Notes under the pieces: generated by a model
Told to the model about the DNA's origin: nothing
Databases searched by the model: none
Seen by the model: the letters and a program-made list of their open reading frames with translations, nothing else
Part shown: positions 21,519-30,285 of the stretch, in pieces
Layout: every line of letters starts with the position of its first letter
Position numbering within the stretch: the first letter of the stretch is position 1
Position numbers and translations under genes: made by a program
Assembly: GCA_964649745.1 (NCBI GenBank)
Contig: CAZYQI010000033.1
Coordinates: 1-34,049, forward strand
DNA from: CAZEHS01 sp964649745
Lineage (GTDB): Bacteria > Bacillota > Clostridia > Peptostreptococcales > Acidaminobacteraceae
DNA length: 34,049 nucleotides
Direction: 5' to 3'

Positions 21519-22184
21519 CTATTTTACACTGAACAGGCTTATATCGCTGGCTTCTGCGAATCGTTCCAACAGTGCCACGGTTTCCTTCAGAGCCGGCTCC
21601 ATATTGCTGGCCCCTCCAAAGGACAGAACACAGAAAAGCAGCCGTTTCATCCCCTGATGGGTGCGGGTACGCATAGAATCGCTGGTGGGGCTGCCAAAAG
21701 GCCCCGTTTGGTCGGCCAGCACCGGCAGGTTTTCGATATTCAGTTCCCCCCGGCCAATTCCTTCGTAAGGTTCTCCGGCCTTTCCAACACGAAATTCCAC
21801 CGGAAATTCCACTGCATCCCGATCAAAGGCTCCTATGGAAAAATGATACTTCAGGGAGATTAGATTGTTGATATCAACAATGTTGTTCACCTTATAAAGA
21901 CCCTTCCCTTGGACCACCCGTCTGAGCAATGCCTCCGAAGAGAGGCGGTAACGGGCAGGGTCCTTTCCGCAGCTTCGATAGGCTTTTCTGGCAGCCGCTA
22001 CATTAGGGAGGGCAGAGATTCCTTCAATGGTCAGGCTGGCCGCGGTCATATCGCAGGTTTCATCCATAAGGTCCCATAATTCCGGGCATTCCTCCCGATA
22101 TGTCACATTTGCTGTCAGCACACCTAACTGAAGGTCTGGGCTGTGTTTTTTTAATTCGTCACTGATTCTGATTTCCACGGTCAT
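21519..22184 (-). CDS. B3/B4 domain protein, Phe-tRNA synthetase beta-like
   Basis: A 221-residue protein whose body (about residues 40-200) matches the B3/B4 (B3_4) fold of the phenylalanyl-tRNA synthetase beta chain. Examples are the RRVVQGKGLYKVNNIVDINNLISLKYHFSIGAFD segment and the closing GPFGSPTSDSMRTRTH. In PheRS this domain edits mischarged Tyr-tRNA; free-standing homologues exist in many bacteria, and their role is not settled. The start at 22184 follows AGGAGAAG; a reading frame from 22451 is only an overlap with the GGDEF gene. It overlaps that gene by 26 nt. Confidence 0.82.
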   Translation of the reverse strand: MTVEIRISDELKKHSPDLQLGVLTANVTYREECPELWDLMDETCDMTAASLTIEGISALPNVAAARKAYRSCGKDPARYRLSSEALLRRVVQGKGLYKVNNIVDINNLISLKYHFSIGAFDRDAVEFPVEFRVGKAGEPYEGIGRGELNIENLPVLADQTGPFGSPTSDSMRTRTHQGMKRLLFCVLSFGGASNMEPALKETVALLERFAEASDISLFSVK

Positions 22185-23634
22185 CACTTCTCCTACTGAA
22201 TTTTTTACTGCGTTTGTGCTCATACAGACGGTTGTCCGCTGTACGAACCAGTTCAACCAGACTGGCACCATCCGCCGGATACTCTGCAATGCCATAGCTG
22301 AAGCTGCAGGCCGGCTCAGGGGCCTTGTCCAGTAATGATGCAACCGCTGAAACCCGCATTTCCGCCAGTTTTCCTGACCTGCCCGGCATAATGGCAACGA
22401 ACTCGTCTCCGCCGTAGCGCCCAAGAACATCCTCAGGATCCAAGACACCATTCATGGTGGATACAAAGGTTTTAAGGCTTAGGTCTCCTTCGCGGTGTCC
22501 AAACCGATCATTGACCGCTTTTAATCCGTCAAGATCCATGATAACAAATGAAAAGGTTTGGGCGCCCGCCTCAATCCGCTCTTCAAAAATTCTGTCAAAA
22601 TATCCCCGGTTGAAAACCTCTGTCAAATGGTCATAACGGGACATCCGCAGCGTATCCTGATATAGCTTCAGATTCATCAGCACCAGCTCCGCCTGACTTT
22701 TAAGATACCCCATCAGCTCAATATCTTCCTCGGTAAAAATTTGATCTTCCACACTGTCTACGATAACCAAGGCCACCGGGTCTCCGTCCAGACGGATGGG
22801 GGTGGACAGATTTGAATCGATTTCTCGACCATCGAGTAATTTCAGGGGCTTCATGCATCCGTCCTTCACCAGTTCCTTAATATGATTCACGATGAAAGGC
22901 TCCTCAAAGAGGCCTCCGCTGACCCGGTATGTAAAGCTATCCTCAATCTTCATCAGAAACGATTCCGCCCCTTTGGAATCATAGCCTCTGGAAGCCAACA
23001 TATGCAGATACCCATCTTCACCGACAATCAGTACGGACCCGGCACAGGAGGTGGGAATAAGCATCATTGCCTTATCCAATAAGATTTCAAGCAAGCTTTT
23101 GGAATCTTTCAGGGCTATGATGGAGTGGCTTACTTCCAGCATGGCCTCCTTCATCAGTGCTAACCGTTTCGCCTGTTTCTGATTCCGTACCCCATCTGTG
23201 ATATCGAACATAACGCCAAATACCCGTTTCTCCGCAGGATTCGCCCTTGCCTTCACCGACAGCCAACGTTCTTGCCCGTCACTTCGAAGTACTCTGAATT
23301 GAATACGTTCAACACCACCGAATTCAAAGCCTTTAGCCAGGGTTGAGCGAATCGAATCCATATCCTCTCTCTGAACCAGTGAATCCAGACAGGAAAAAAG
23401 ACTGCCGTCAAAATCACCGGGCCGGACGCCCATCATTTCATAAAGCTGTCGCGTGCCGCGAAGAATGTCCTTGGAAGGATCCCAGTCCCACAGAGCCATT
23501 CGGGCAACGTCAAAAACCTCTTCGACCAGTTCGCGATCCAAGGCGCCTATTTCTTCGATGGTCATCACTGCCCAGTTGTCTGCAACACCCGGAGACTCTC
23601 CGCTGCTGATTTTCAAGCCCTTTTTCGCTGCCAT
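22159..23634 (-). CDS. PAS-GAF-GGDEF diguanylate cyclase
   Basis: A 491-residue soluble sensor that would make c-di-GMP from GTP. Residues about 38-155 are a PAS domain (ALWDWDPSKDILRGTRQLYEMMG ... VFGVMFDITDG), about 165-320 a GAF-like domain (CAGSVLIVGEDGYLHMLASRGYD ... PVALVIVDSVED), and about 325-485 a GGDEF domain with RYGGDEF (G408-F412). The catalytic motif is intact. The RxxD feedback I-site that should lie five residues before it reads DPED (399-402), so product inhibition is probably lost. GAGGTG precedes the ATG. Probably in one unit with the RimJ-type acetyltransferase upstream (13-nt gap) and the B3/B4 gene downstream. Confidence 0.92.
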   Translation of the reverse strand: MAAKKGLKISSGESPGVADNWAVMTIEEIGALDRELVEEVFDVARMALWDWDPSKDILRGTRQLYEMMGVRPGDFDGSLFSCLDSLVQREDMDSIRSTLAKGFEFGGVERIQFRVLRSDGQERWLSVKARANPAEKRVFGVMFDITDGVRNQKQAKRLALMKEAMLEVSHSIIALKDSKSLLEILLDKAMMLIPTSCAGSVLIVGEDGYLHMLASRGYDSKGAESFLMKIEDSFTYRVSGGLFEEPFIVNHIKELVKDGCMKPLKLLDGREIDSNLSTPIRLDGDPVALVIVDSVEDQIFTEEDIELMGYLKSQAELVLMNLKLYQDTLRMSRYDHLTEVFNRGYFDRIFEERIEAGAQTFSFVIMDLDGLKAVNDRFGHREGDLSLKTFVSTMNGVLDPEDVLGRYGGDEFVAIMPGRSGKLAEMRVSAVASLLDKAPEPACSFSYGIAEYPADGASLVELVRTADNRLYEHKRSKKFSRRSDDRGNQNQ

Positions 23635-23647
23635 CCGGCACCTCGCT

Positions 23648-24208
23648 CTATTCGTTGCCCTGGGAGGCCTCCCATTCGTTACGGAGATAGTCCATCACCA
23701 GGATATCGGAATACCGGTTCTCTCTGCTGTTGAACACCGCCTGCCTTCGATATCCGCAGGGTTTGAAGCCTGTTTTTTCGTATACTTTGATGGCACGGGG
23801 ATTTTCCCGAAGGACACTCAGCTCAATCCGATTGATATTGAGATGCCGGAACATATACTCTGTAAACAGTGCCACAAGTTCATATCCCAAGCCTTTTCCA
23901 CGGTAATCCGGTTCACCGATTTCGAGTCCAACCTCAGCGGAACGGTTCCGTGGATCCCAGTTCTTATAGCCTATATCACCAATCACTTCACCCTCAATCG
24001 TTTCTACCACAAATGTCTTGTTTCTTGGAAAAAAACCGTCTTCCCGAAACTGATTTTCCACCATCCGCAGCATGTTGTCACGGCTGAAAAGAAACCCGTA
24101 AAGATGTTCACTGTAATTCATGGCCTCTGCTGAATTGCGCCATTTCATAAGAAAATCCAAATCATCCGGTTCCATCGGGCGGATGAGAACCCGTTCACCT
24201 TTTATCAT
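23648..24208 (-). CDS. RimJ/RimL-type GNAT acetyltransferase
   Basis: A 186-residue acetyltransferase of the RimJ/RimL class, whose members acetylate ribosomal protein N termini or small amines. The pattern is RVLIRPMEPDDLDFLMKWRNS at the N terminus, VIGDIGYKNWDPRNRSAEVGLEIGEPDYRGKGLGYELVAL with the acetyl-CoA loop, and ELSVLRENPRAIKVYEKTGFKPCG. GGGAG lies 5 nt before the ATG. Its place upstream of the GGDEF gene gives no clear hint of the substrate. It is of normal length and intact. Confidence 0.9.
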   Translation of the reverse strand: MIKGERVLIRPMEPDDLDFLMKWRNSAEAMNYSEHLYGFLFSRDNMLRMVENQFREDGFFPRNKTFVVETIEGEVIGDIGYKNWDPRNRSAEVGLEIGEPDYRGKGLGYELVALFTEYMFRHLNINRIELSVLRENPRAIKVYEKTGFKPCGYRRQAVFNSRENRYSDILVMDYLRNEWEASQGNE

Positions 24209-24347
24209 ACGGTCTCCCTTTGCTTTGATGCCTCCATTATAACCGCTTTCTTGCGGATGGGGAAGGCGCGATAATCAAGGCAGCCCCTCCGGGAGGATTC
24301 TCTTTGACACCCCATATCGCTCGTTACAGACGGATCACGGGTCTGCT

Positions 24348-25952
24348 TCATCGTAAAAAAACAGGGAGACCTACATAGGCATAATAGTAAGGCATAACCA
24401 GAAGAACAAAAATCGAGAGATCAATCAGGGCAAAGCTTCCATACGGCCCCCAAAAATCACCCGGGTGACGCTCTCTGCTACGCAGCCTTGCCGTAATCCA
24501 GGCGGCGGCTGTGGAAATCCCCAGGGTCACCAGCATGGCACCGGTGGTGTTCAGGTACCAGGGGAGCTGTGCTGCGATATTGGGGATGTTGCCGTTTAAA
24601 AGGACCCAGCGGAACGCGAAAAATACTTTTAGCAGGATGTGTGCCAAAATGGCATAACCGATCAGGGCCTCATACTTTCTTTCTGCCCAGGAAAGCCTGA
24701 AGAGCGTAAGCAAAAACAGGACCAGCAGTACCGGCACAATGATGTACACCGCCGGGAACAGCCCTACCATCAGGGATGGGAGCAGGGTCATCATCACGCT
24801 GGGGAGAAACTCTGTCAGTTCACTCCCGGTCAGAGCCGCTGTTTTCTTTATCAGCTCCGGCCCGTTGCCGGAGAGCATAAGTTTTTTTGTGTCACCCGAG
24901 ATATCCGCGCTGAGTACATACTGGTACGCGCTCATCCCCCAGCCAGCTATGGGAATACTGGTGGCTTCCGTTTGCGTGACAAAGTTTGCCGGCAAAAACG
25001 TTTTGCCGTCCCATTCCCCCTGCCGTATGTTCCACACCGACTCATCATCACCCTTTCGCTGCTCCTGAGTCAGCAAAAGTCTCAGAAAACCATTTTCCAT
25101 CCCCAGAGATAGCGGATTTAAGTCCCCGTTGGCGGATATCACTTCCTTTTCCTGTAATTCCGGCATCAGTCGATAATCATTCAGGCGCACCTTGCCTGTC
25201 TTGAAATCCTTCAGTTCCACCAACGCCCCAACCGCGCTTTCATTTCCATAGGGGGTTAGGGTTTCCACCGCTGTTTGAACATCCGCCGGCAGGGTCCATT
25301 CTGCAAGGAGGCCCATGGGTTGCTTTCCCGCATCCCAAATCTGCAGAAGCTTCCTCCCTTGTTTCTCCGCCACCGTGCAAAGAACTGCCTTCTGGCCGGG
25401 TATCCATTTTGCGGCTTGCCAGTCCCCCTTTATAAATATCTCTCCCTGGCTGATGTAAAGTCCATCGTTAGATATGGCAACCGTTTTACCGTTATAGCGA
25501 TGAAATTTGTCCACATCGGCAACGGGGATCTGTTTGTATAAGGAAACATCACCCTCCTTGACCTGATACAGATTCACCACTCCGTCCTGAAGAGCCGCCA
25601 GATACCAGGAACCGCCCTCTTCGTAAGCCTGCAGCTTATCTGCCGGCTTAAAATCCGGATCCAGAACCGCCGCTTCAGAAACCTCGCCGGATGGATTGAT
25701 GGCAAATTGCGACAATCCTCCCGCCGTATCCTGATAGATTACCCGAGTCCGATCCCGGCTCACCATAACCGTGATTCCATCCTTGTTGCGAAGGTCATAT
25801 GCGCTGAGTCCTTCCACGACTGTCAGAACCTGAGGCCTGCTCCAGCCCGGTGCAGGGGGGCGAACCGACTCCATAACCGCCGTATACACATACATGCCAA
25901 AGGCAACCGTTACGCAGAACAGCCACCCCAGCACCCATATTCGTTTATTCAC
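24348..25952 (-). CDS. Large membrane protein with an outer beta-rich domain, function unknown
   Basis: A 534-residue protein. It starts with GTG at 25952, with GGAGGTGA just upstream. An N-terminal membrane helix (about 5-27) precedes an outer domain of about 350 residues with many short strand-turn repeats (LSQFAINPSGEV, LYQVKEGDVSLYKQIP, VAISNDGLYISQGEIF, GKVRLNDYRLMPEL), which suggest a beta-propeller. From about 385 there are five or so membrane helices (VYIIVPVLLVLFLLTLF, ALIGYAILAHILLKVFFAF, and others) to the C terminus. I recognise no catalytic motif. A role in sensing or transport across the membrane is possible but not supported. It stands alone between the acetyltransferase cluster and glnS. 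Confidence 0.6.
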   Translation of the reverse strand: MNKRIWVLGWLFCVTVAFGMYVYTAVMESVRPPAPGWSRPQVLTVVEGLSAYDLRNKDGITVMVSRDRTRVIYQDTAGGLSQFAINPSGEVSEAAVLDPDFKPADKLQAYEEGGSWYLAALQDGVVNLYQVKEGDVSLYKQIPVADVDKFHRYNGKTVAISNDGLYISQGEIFIKGDWQAAKWIPGQKAVLCTVAEKQGRKLLQIWDAGKQPMGLLAEWTLPADVQTAVETLTPYGNESAVGALVELKDFKTGKVRLNDYRLMPELQEKEVISANGDLNPLSLGMENGFLRLLLTQEQRKGDDESVWNIRQGEWDGKTFLPANFVTQTEATSIPIAGWGMSAYQYVLSADISGDTKKLMLSGNGPELIKKTAALTGSELTEFLPSVMMTLLPSLMVGLFPAVYIIVPVLLVLFLLTLFRLSWAERKYEALIGYAILAHILLKVFFAFRWVLLNGNIPNIAAQLPWYLNTTGAMLVTLGISTAAAWITARLRSRERHPGDFWGPYGSFALIDLSIFVLLVMPYYYAYVGLPVFLR

Positions 25953-26100
25953 ATTATCACCTCCGGATGGAATATTTCTACTTTTGTAACGCCTTTCCTG
26001 CCCCGTGCATATTAAGATTCCTTAACCAAAATTCCCTCTGTTATGATACTCGGAGTCCACTTCGCTGAATCCTCGTAACCCTTTTCTCCTGCTTCGCATA

Positions 26101-26132
26101 CAAAAGGCAGAGCCTCCTGGCTCTGCCTTTTG
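26101..26132. terminator. Strong bidirectional terminator
   Basis: A perfect 14-bp stem CAAAAGGCAGAGCC (26101-26114) with its complement (26119-26132) and a 4-nt loop, with A- and T-runs built into the arms. It lies about 30 nt after the glnS stop codon. A second inverted repeat, ACCCTGTCG (26140-26148) with 26156-26164, lies between them. Confidence 0.9.
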
Positions 26133-26163
26133 TCGCTGCACCCTGTCGACCTCAGCGACAGGG

Positions 26164-27843
26164 TTACTTCCATGAACTTTTAAGATCCACAATCTGATTG
26201 AACACAGGAGCCCCGGGCTTTGAATCCTTATAATCCGCGCAGAAGTATCCGTGGCGCAGGAACTGGTAGCGGTCGTAGGCCACAGCGTTTTTCAGAGTTT
26301 CTTCAAGTCGGCAATTATCCAGAACCTTAAGGGAGTTTTCATTGAAAACAGGATCGCCGTTCTCTCCCTCTGTCATCAGGTAATCATACTGCCGCACCGC
26401 CGCTTTAATGGAATGCGGTGCCGAAACCCAGTGCAGTACCCCTTTAACCTTGCGGCCTGAAAATCCGCTGCCGCTCTTGGTTTCGGGGTCGTAGGTGCAG
26501 TGAATTTCGATTACCTTCCCGGAGTTGTCTTTAACGAATTCATTGCATTTAACGAAATATGCATGGCGAAGACGCACCTCCGCTCCCGGATGCAGACGGT
26601 GGTAACCTTTCACGGGAACCTCCATGAAGTCGTCGGCCTCGATGTAAACTTCCCGGGTGAAGGGAATCTGGCGGCTGCCAAGCTCCGGATTCTCTGAGTT
26701 GTTCTCCGCCTCCAGCATTTCACTATGATCCTCCGGAAGATTGGTGATCACCAGCTTCAGGGGATCCAGCACCGCCATGGTCCGGGGCGCCTTCAGCTTC
26801 AGGTCTTCCCGAACACAGTGCTCCAACAGGGTGATATCCACCTCGCTGTTAGCCTTGGAGATGCCGATGCGCTCAGCGAAATCGCGGATGGCTTCTGCCG
26901 TTACACCCCGGCGTCGGATACCGGATACCGTAGACATCCGGGGATCGTCCCATCCGTCCACCTTGCCCTGTTCCACCAGAGCCTTCAGGTAGCGCTTGCT
27001 CATCAGGGTATGAGTCAGTGCTAAGCGGGCAAATTCGATCTGCTGGGGCGGATTGGGGAAGAAGGCGTCCAGTTCCGCCAGCAGCCAGTCATAGAAAGGC
27101 CTGTGATCTTCGAACTCCAGGGTACAGATGGAATGGGTAATGTTCTCGATGGCATCCTCGATGGGATGTGCGTAGTCGTACATGGGGTACAGGCACCAGG
27201 CATCCCCTGTGCGGTGATGGGAGCTGTGAAGGATGCGATAGATGACCGGGTCCCGCATGTTGATGTTGGGAGACGCCATATCGATCTTAGCCCGCAGGAC
27301 CCGCTCTCCGTCCTTGAACTCACCGGCCCGCATGCGGCCGAACAACTCCAGGTTTTCTTCAACCGACCGGTTTCGCCAGGGGCTTTCCTTGCCGGGGTTG
27401 TTGAAGTCTCCACGATAGAACTTCATTTCATCAGGGGTAAGCTCACATACATAGGCCTTGCCTTTTTTAATCAGGGCAACGGCACACTCGTACATGGTTT
27501 CAAAATAATCGGAGGCAAAAAACAGGTTGTCCCACTGGAAGCCCAGCCATTTCACGTCATTTTCAATGGAATCCACGTATTCCACGTCCTCGGCAACCGG
27601 ATTGGTGTCATCAAAGCGAAGGTTGCACTTGCCGCCGTATTGTCTGGCGATGCCGAAATTCAGACATATGGATTTGGCGTGGCCGATATGTAAATAGCCG
27701 TTTGGCTCCGGCGGGAACCGCGTGATCACCTTGCCGCCGTACTTCCCGGTTTCGTTATCCTTGTTCACAATTGCCTGGATGAAGTTCACCGAATATGATC
27801 CATGTTCTTCAACCGACTCGGGTCGGGCTGTCTTTTCCTCCAT
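26164..27843 (-). CDS. glnS: Glutaminyl-tRNA synthetase
   Basis: A 559-residue class I synthetase that charges tRNAGln directly with glutamine. The HIGH motif is in FPPEPNGYLHIGHAKSI, the KMSKS-like motif is LMSKRYL, and the catalytic body carries LRFDDTNP and the GlnRS-type specificity segments. The C-terminal beta-barrel anticodon domain is present (LEAENNSE ..., FTREVYIEADDF). The start at 27843 follows AAGGAGG with an 8-nt gap; the longer frame from 27969 is unlikely. Many Firmicutes lack GlnRS and make Gln-tRNA by transamidation, so its presence is worth noting. It has its own promoter (27883-27911). Confidence 0.96.
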   Translation of the reverse strand: MEEKTARPESVEEHGSYSVNFIQAIVNKDNETGKYGGKVITRFPPEPNGYLHIGHAKSICLNFGIARQYGGKCNLRFDDTNPVAEDVEYVDSIENDVKWLGFQWDNLFFASDYFETMYECAVALIKKGKAYVCELTPDEMKFYRGDFNNPGKESPWRNRSVEENLELFGRMRAGEFKDGERVLRAKIDMASPNINMRDPVIYRILHSSHHRTGDAWCLYPMYDYAHPIEDAIENITHSICTLEFEDHRPFYDWLLAELDAFFPNPPQQIEFARLALTHTLMSKRYLKALVEQGKVDGWDDPRMSTVSGIRRRGVTAEAIRDFAERIGISKANSEVDITLLEHCVREDLKLKAPRTMAVLDPLKLVITNLPEDHSEMLEAENNSENPELGSRQIPFTREVYIEADDFMEVPVKGYHRLHPGAEVRLRHAYFVKCNEFVKDNSGKVIEIHCTYDPETKSGSGFSGRKVKGVLHWVSAPHSIKAAVRQYDYLMTEGENGDPVFNENSLKVLDNCRLEETLKNAVAYDRYQFLRHGYFCADYKDSKPGAPVFNQIVDLKSSWK

Positions 27844-27882
27844 ACCAAAGGCCTCCTTATTAATTAGTTTCTTCATTGTTTC

Positions 27883-27911
27883 ATAGTAGCACAAAACGGG
27901 TTTGAGTTCAA
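27883..27911 (-). promoter_or_regulatory. Promoter of glnS
   Basis: TTGAAC (27911-27906), a 17-bp spacer and TACTAT (27888-27883) lie 40 nt before the start codon on the minus strand, directly after the terminator at 27921-27945. Confidence 0.7.
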
Positions 27912-27945
27912 AAAACAAAACCGCTCCGGAGAACTGCCAGAGCGG
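27911..27945 (-). terminator. Terminator upstream of glnS
   Basis: On the minus strand CCGCTCTGG (27945-27937) pairs with CCGGAGCGG (27929-27921), 9 bp with one mismatch, followed by TTTTGTTTTTT. Because a promoter lies after it, it most likely ends the aminotransferase transcript rather than acting as a glnS attenuator. Confidence 0.8.
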
Positions 27946-27984
27946 TAAATACGCACAAAAATACAACAAAACTCAAAACCCTTT

Positions 27985-28106
27985 GCCGCAGATGAAAGGC
28001 CATGAAAAGCGATGAACGCAGATGGACTATTATCCAGGACCAACCACACCCATTGTACTCATCTGAATATGTCGTTTACATCGTCTTTTATCTGCGTCAT
28101 CTGCAG
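27985..28106. repeat. REP-like palindromic element, copy 1
   Basis: A left arm (GCCGCAGATGA ... AAAAGCGATGAACGCAGATGG) and a right arm ending TATCTGCGTCATCTGCAGC form an imperfect inverted repeat of about 40 nt with a centre of about 40 nt. It lies between the aminotransferase stop codon and its terminator. The short GCAGATGA and ACGCAGAT(A/G) units occur in both arms. Confidence 0.6.
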
Positions 28107-28120
28107 CTAGAGGTTTAATA

Positions 28121-29305
28121 TTATTTAAATTGCTTCGCCAGCTTGGTGAATGCATCCAGAGATTTTTCAATCTTCTCCTGGGCAATGCAGTAGGACAGGC
28201 GGAAGTGTCCCGGGCAGGCGAAGGCGGAACCGGGAACCAGGAGGATATTGAATTTCTTGGCTTCCTCCGCAAACTTCTTGTCGTCGGCGATCAGGGATTT
28301 CGGGAACAGGTAGAAGGCTCCCTGGGGCTTTACGCAGGAGAATCCGATCTCCACCAGGTGGTTATAGAGGATATCCCGGTTCTTCTTGTAAATGTTCACA
28401 TCCACCTCCGCATCCAGACAGCGGGCAATGACCCGTTGGAACAGGGACGGCGCGTTAACAAATCCCATGATGCGGTTAGCCACGTTCATTGCCGGCATCA
28501 CCTGGTCAAAATCATCCATATCCCCATGGGCTACGATGTAACCAATGCGCTCTCCTGGAAGGGACAACGATTTGCTGTAGGAGTAACCGATAAAAGAATT
28601 TTTGTAGTACTTCAGGACATAGGGAACCAGAACACCATCATAGCAGATTTCCCGATAGGGTTCGTCAGAGATGAGATAGATGCTGATTCCCAATTCCTTC
28701 TGCCGCTCCTCCAGAACAGCCGCCAGCTCTTTGATGGCCTGTTCCGAGTAGATGACCCCGGTGGGATTGTTGGGTGAGTTGATGATCACCGCCTTGGTCT
28801 TGGGGGTGATCGCCCATCGGAGGGCATTGAAATCCGGCTCGAAGTTCTCGATGTTGGTGGGTACTACAATCAGTTCTCCGCCGTAATTGCTTACATAGCT
28901 GCGGTATTCAACAAAGTAAGGGGCAAAGGTGATCACCTCGTCGCCGGGGTTCAGCAGGGTTTTCATGATCACATTAAGGCCCCCTGCAGCCCCGCAGGTC
29001 ATCACGATATTGTTTTCATCCAGGGATACCTGGTGTTTTTTGTTGAGGTGGGCCGCAATGGCCTGACGCACATCCACGTAGCCTGAGTTATTCATGTAGC
29101 CGTGCACAAGCCCTGCGCTCTCTTCGTTCACGATGTCGATGATTGCCCTTTTGATCTCTGCCGGCGGCTCTACATTGGGGCTTCCAAGGCTGAAGTCAAA
29201 TACGTTCTCTGCGCCATGGATAGCCGAAAGCCGCTTGCCTTCCTCAAACATCGCGCGAATAACCGAGCTCCCCGCCACATGGCTCATCATAACATTTGAA
29301 ATCAT
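28121..29305 (-). CDS. Class I PLP-dependent aminotransferase, probably aspartate-type
   Basis: A 394-residue fold-type I aminotransferase. Conserved parts are FDFSLGSPNVEPP, YMNNSGYVDVRQAIAAHL, CGAAGGLNVIMKTLLNPGDEVITFAPYFVEY, SPNNPTGVIYSEQ, ISDEPYREICYDG with the cofactor Asp, and the PLP lysine in GYSYSKSLSLPGERIGY. The C-terminal RLSYC supplies the substrate-binding Arg. Specificity (aspartate, alanine or aromatic) cannot be told from the sequence. GAGGAGG precedes the ATG by 7 nt. It lies alone, divergent from ung. Confidence 0.88.
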   Translation of the reverse strand: MISNVMMSHVAGSSVIRAMFEEGKRLSAIHGAENVFDFSLGSPNVEPPAEIKRAIIDIVNEESAGLVHGYMNNSGYVDVRQAIAAHLNKKHQVSLDENNIVMTCGAAGGLNVIMKTLLNPGDEVITFAPYFVEYRSYVSNYGGELIVVPTNIENFEPDFNALRWAITPKTKAVIINSPNNPTGVIYSEQAIKELAAVLEERQKELGISIYLISDEPYREICYDGVLVPYVLKYYKNSFIGYSYSKSLSLPGERIGYIVAHGDMDDFDQVMPAMNVANRIMGFVNAPSLFQRVIARCLDAEVDVNIYKKNRDILYNHLVEIGFSCVKPQGAFYLFPKSLIADDKKFAEEAKKFNILLVPGSAFACPGHFRLSYCIAQEKIEKSLDAFTKLAKQFK

Positions 29306-29388
29306 CTTGCGTCCTCCTCATATTCTTTATGGTTTTGGTATCCAGATACAGAATAGGTGTGCACATTTTTTTTAATATCTCAAAATTT

Positions 29389-29417
29389 ATTGTAACACTG
29401 GAATCTCTCCAGTTCAA
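29389..29417 (-). promoter_or_regulatory. Promoter of the aminotransferase gene
   Basis: TTGAAC (29417-29412), a 17-bp spacer and TACAAT (29394-29389) lie 84 nt before the start codon. The same TTGAAC -35 box and spacing occur at the glnS promoter. Confidence 0.65.
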
Positions 29418-29459
29418 TTCTATGTCAGATAATTTATAAAAGAAAGAGCATGAAGGCCA

Positions 29460-29468
29460 TGTTATAAT
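29460..29468 (+). promoter_or_regulatory. Extended -10 promoter of ung
   Basis: TGT followed by TATAAT (29463-29468) is a good extended -10 element, 43 nt before the ung start. No clear -35 is seen. Confidence 0.55.
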
Positions 29469-29511
29469 TATTCTGCAGCAAAACCGAATCTTCTCCAAGG
29501 AGGCGCCGTCC

Positions 29512-30189
29512 ATGGCCGCTATCTTCAAAAACGATTGGCAGGAACTGCTGGCAGACGAGCTGGCCGCTGATTACTATGTAAAGCTCAGAGAATTCCTGAT
29601 CACGGAATATAAGACCCGTAAAATATATCCGGATAAGCATGACATCTTCAACGCCCTGCACCATACCGCTTACATGGATGTGAAGGTGGTCATCCTGGGG
29701 CAGGACCCCTACCACGGACCCGGCCAGGCCCACGGTCTCAGCTTTTCGGTAAAGCCCGGAGTGCCCGCCCCGCCATCACTGATGAATATCTACAAGGAGT
29801 TGGAGACGGATCTGGGCTGCTTCATTCCCAACAACGGGTACCTGCTGAAATGGGCCGACCAGGGGGTTCTGTTGCTCAACACCGTGCTTACGGTTCGGGC
29901 TGGCGAGCCCAACTCCCACAAGCCCTATGGCTGGACCCGTTTCACCGATCACATCATCCGTCTTTTGGCCCAAAGAGAGGCCCCCATGGTCTTCATCCTG
30001 TGGGGCAAGAACGCCCAGGACAAGAAGTCCCTGATTGCGGGCCACGGCCATCTGATCCTTGAAAGCGTTCATCCCAGCCCCCTTTCAGCCTACCGGGGCT
30101 TTCTTGGAAGCAAGCCTTTCTCAAAAGCCAACGCCTTTCTGGAGAACAAGGGAATGGCGCCGATCGATTGGCAGATTGAGAACCTTTAA
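29512..30189 (+). CDS. ung: Uracil-DNA glycosylase, family 1
   Basis: A 225-residue enzyme that removes uracil from DNA at the start of base excision repair. The water-activating loop is GQDPYHGPGQAHGLSFSV with D65, and the leucine-loop motif is HPSPLSAYRGF with H187. The uracil-binding phenylalanine (in LSFSV) and the asparagine in LLLNTVLTVRAG are both present. The start is an ATG after AAGGAGG at a 9-nt distance. It is a single-gene unit, followed by a hairpin terminator. Length and motifs are standard. Confidence 0.97.
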   Translation: MAAIFKNDWQELLADELAADYYVKLREFLITEYKTRKIYPDKHDIFNALHHTAYMDVKVVILGQDPYHGPGQAHGLSFSVKPGVPAPPSLMNIYKELETDLGCFIPNNGYLLKWADQGVLLLNTVLTVRAGEPNSHKPYGWTRFTDHIIRLLAQREAPMVFILWGKNAQDKKSLIAGHGHLILESVHPSPLSAYRGFLGSKPFSKANAFLENKGMAPIDWQIENL

Positions 30190-30211
30190 AGGCCATGACG
30201 CCTGATATAGG

Positions 30212-30241
30212 AATACCCTCACCGTTCAAGGCGAGGGTATT
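30212..30241 (+). terminator. Terminator of ung
   Basis: AATACCCTC (30212-30220) pairs with GAGGGTATT (30233-30241), a perfect 9-bp stem with a 12-nt loop, 22 nt after the ung stop codon. It is followed by ATTCGTTG, without a long T-run. Confidence 0.65.
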
Positions 30242-30285
30242 ATTCGTTGTATACAACCGGATACTTTACTCAACATCATAAGGGT

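Noticed and set aside
27911..27945. Attenuator or T-box of glnS
   Set aside because: A good promoter lies after this terminator and before glnS, so it more likely ends the upstream transcript.
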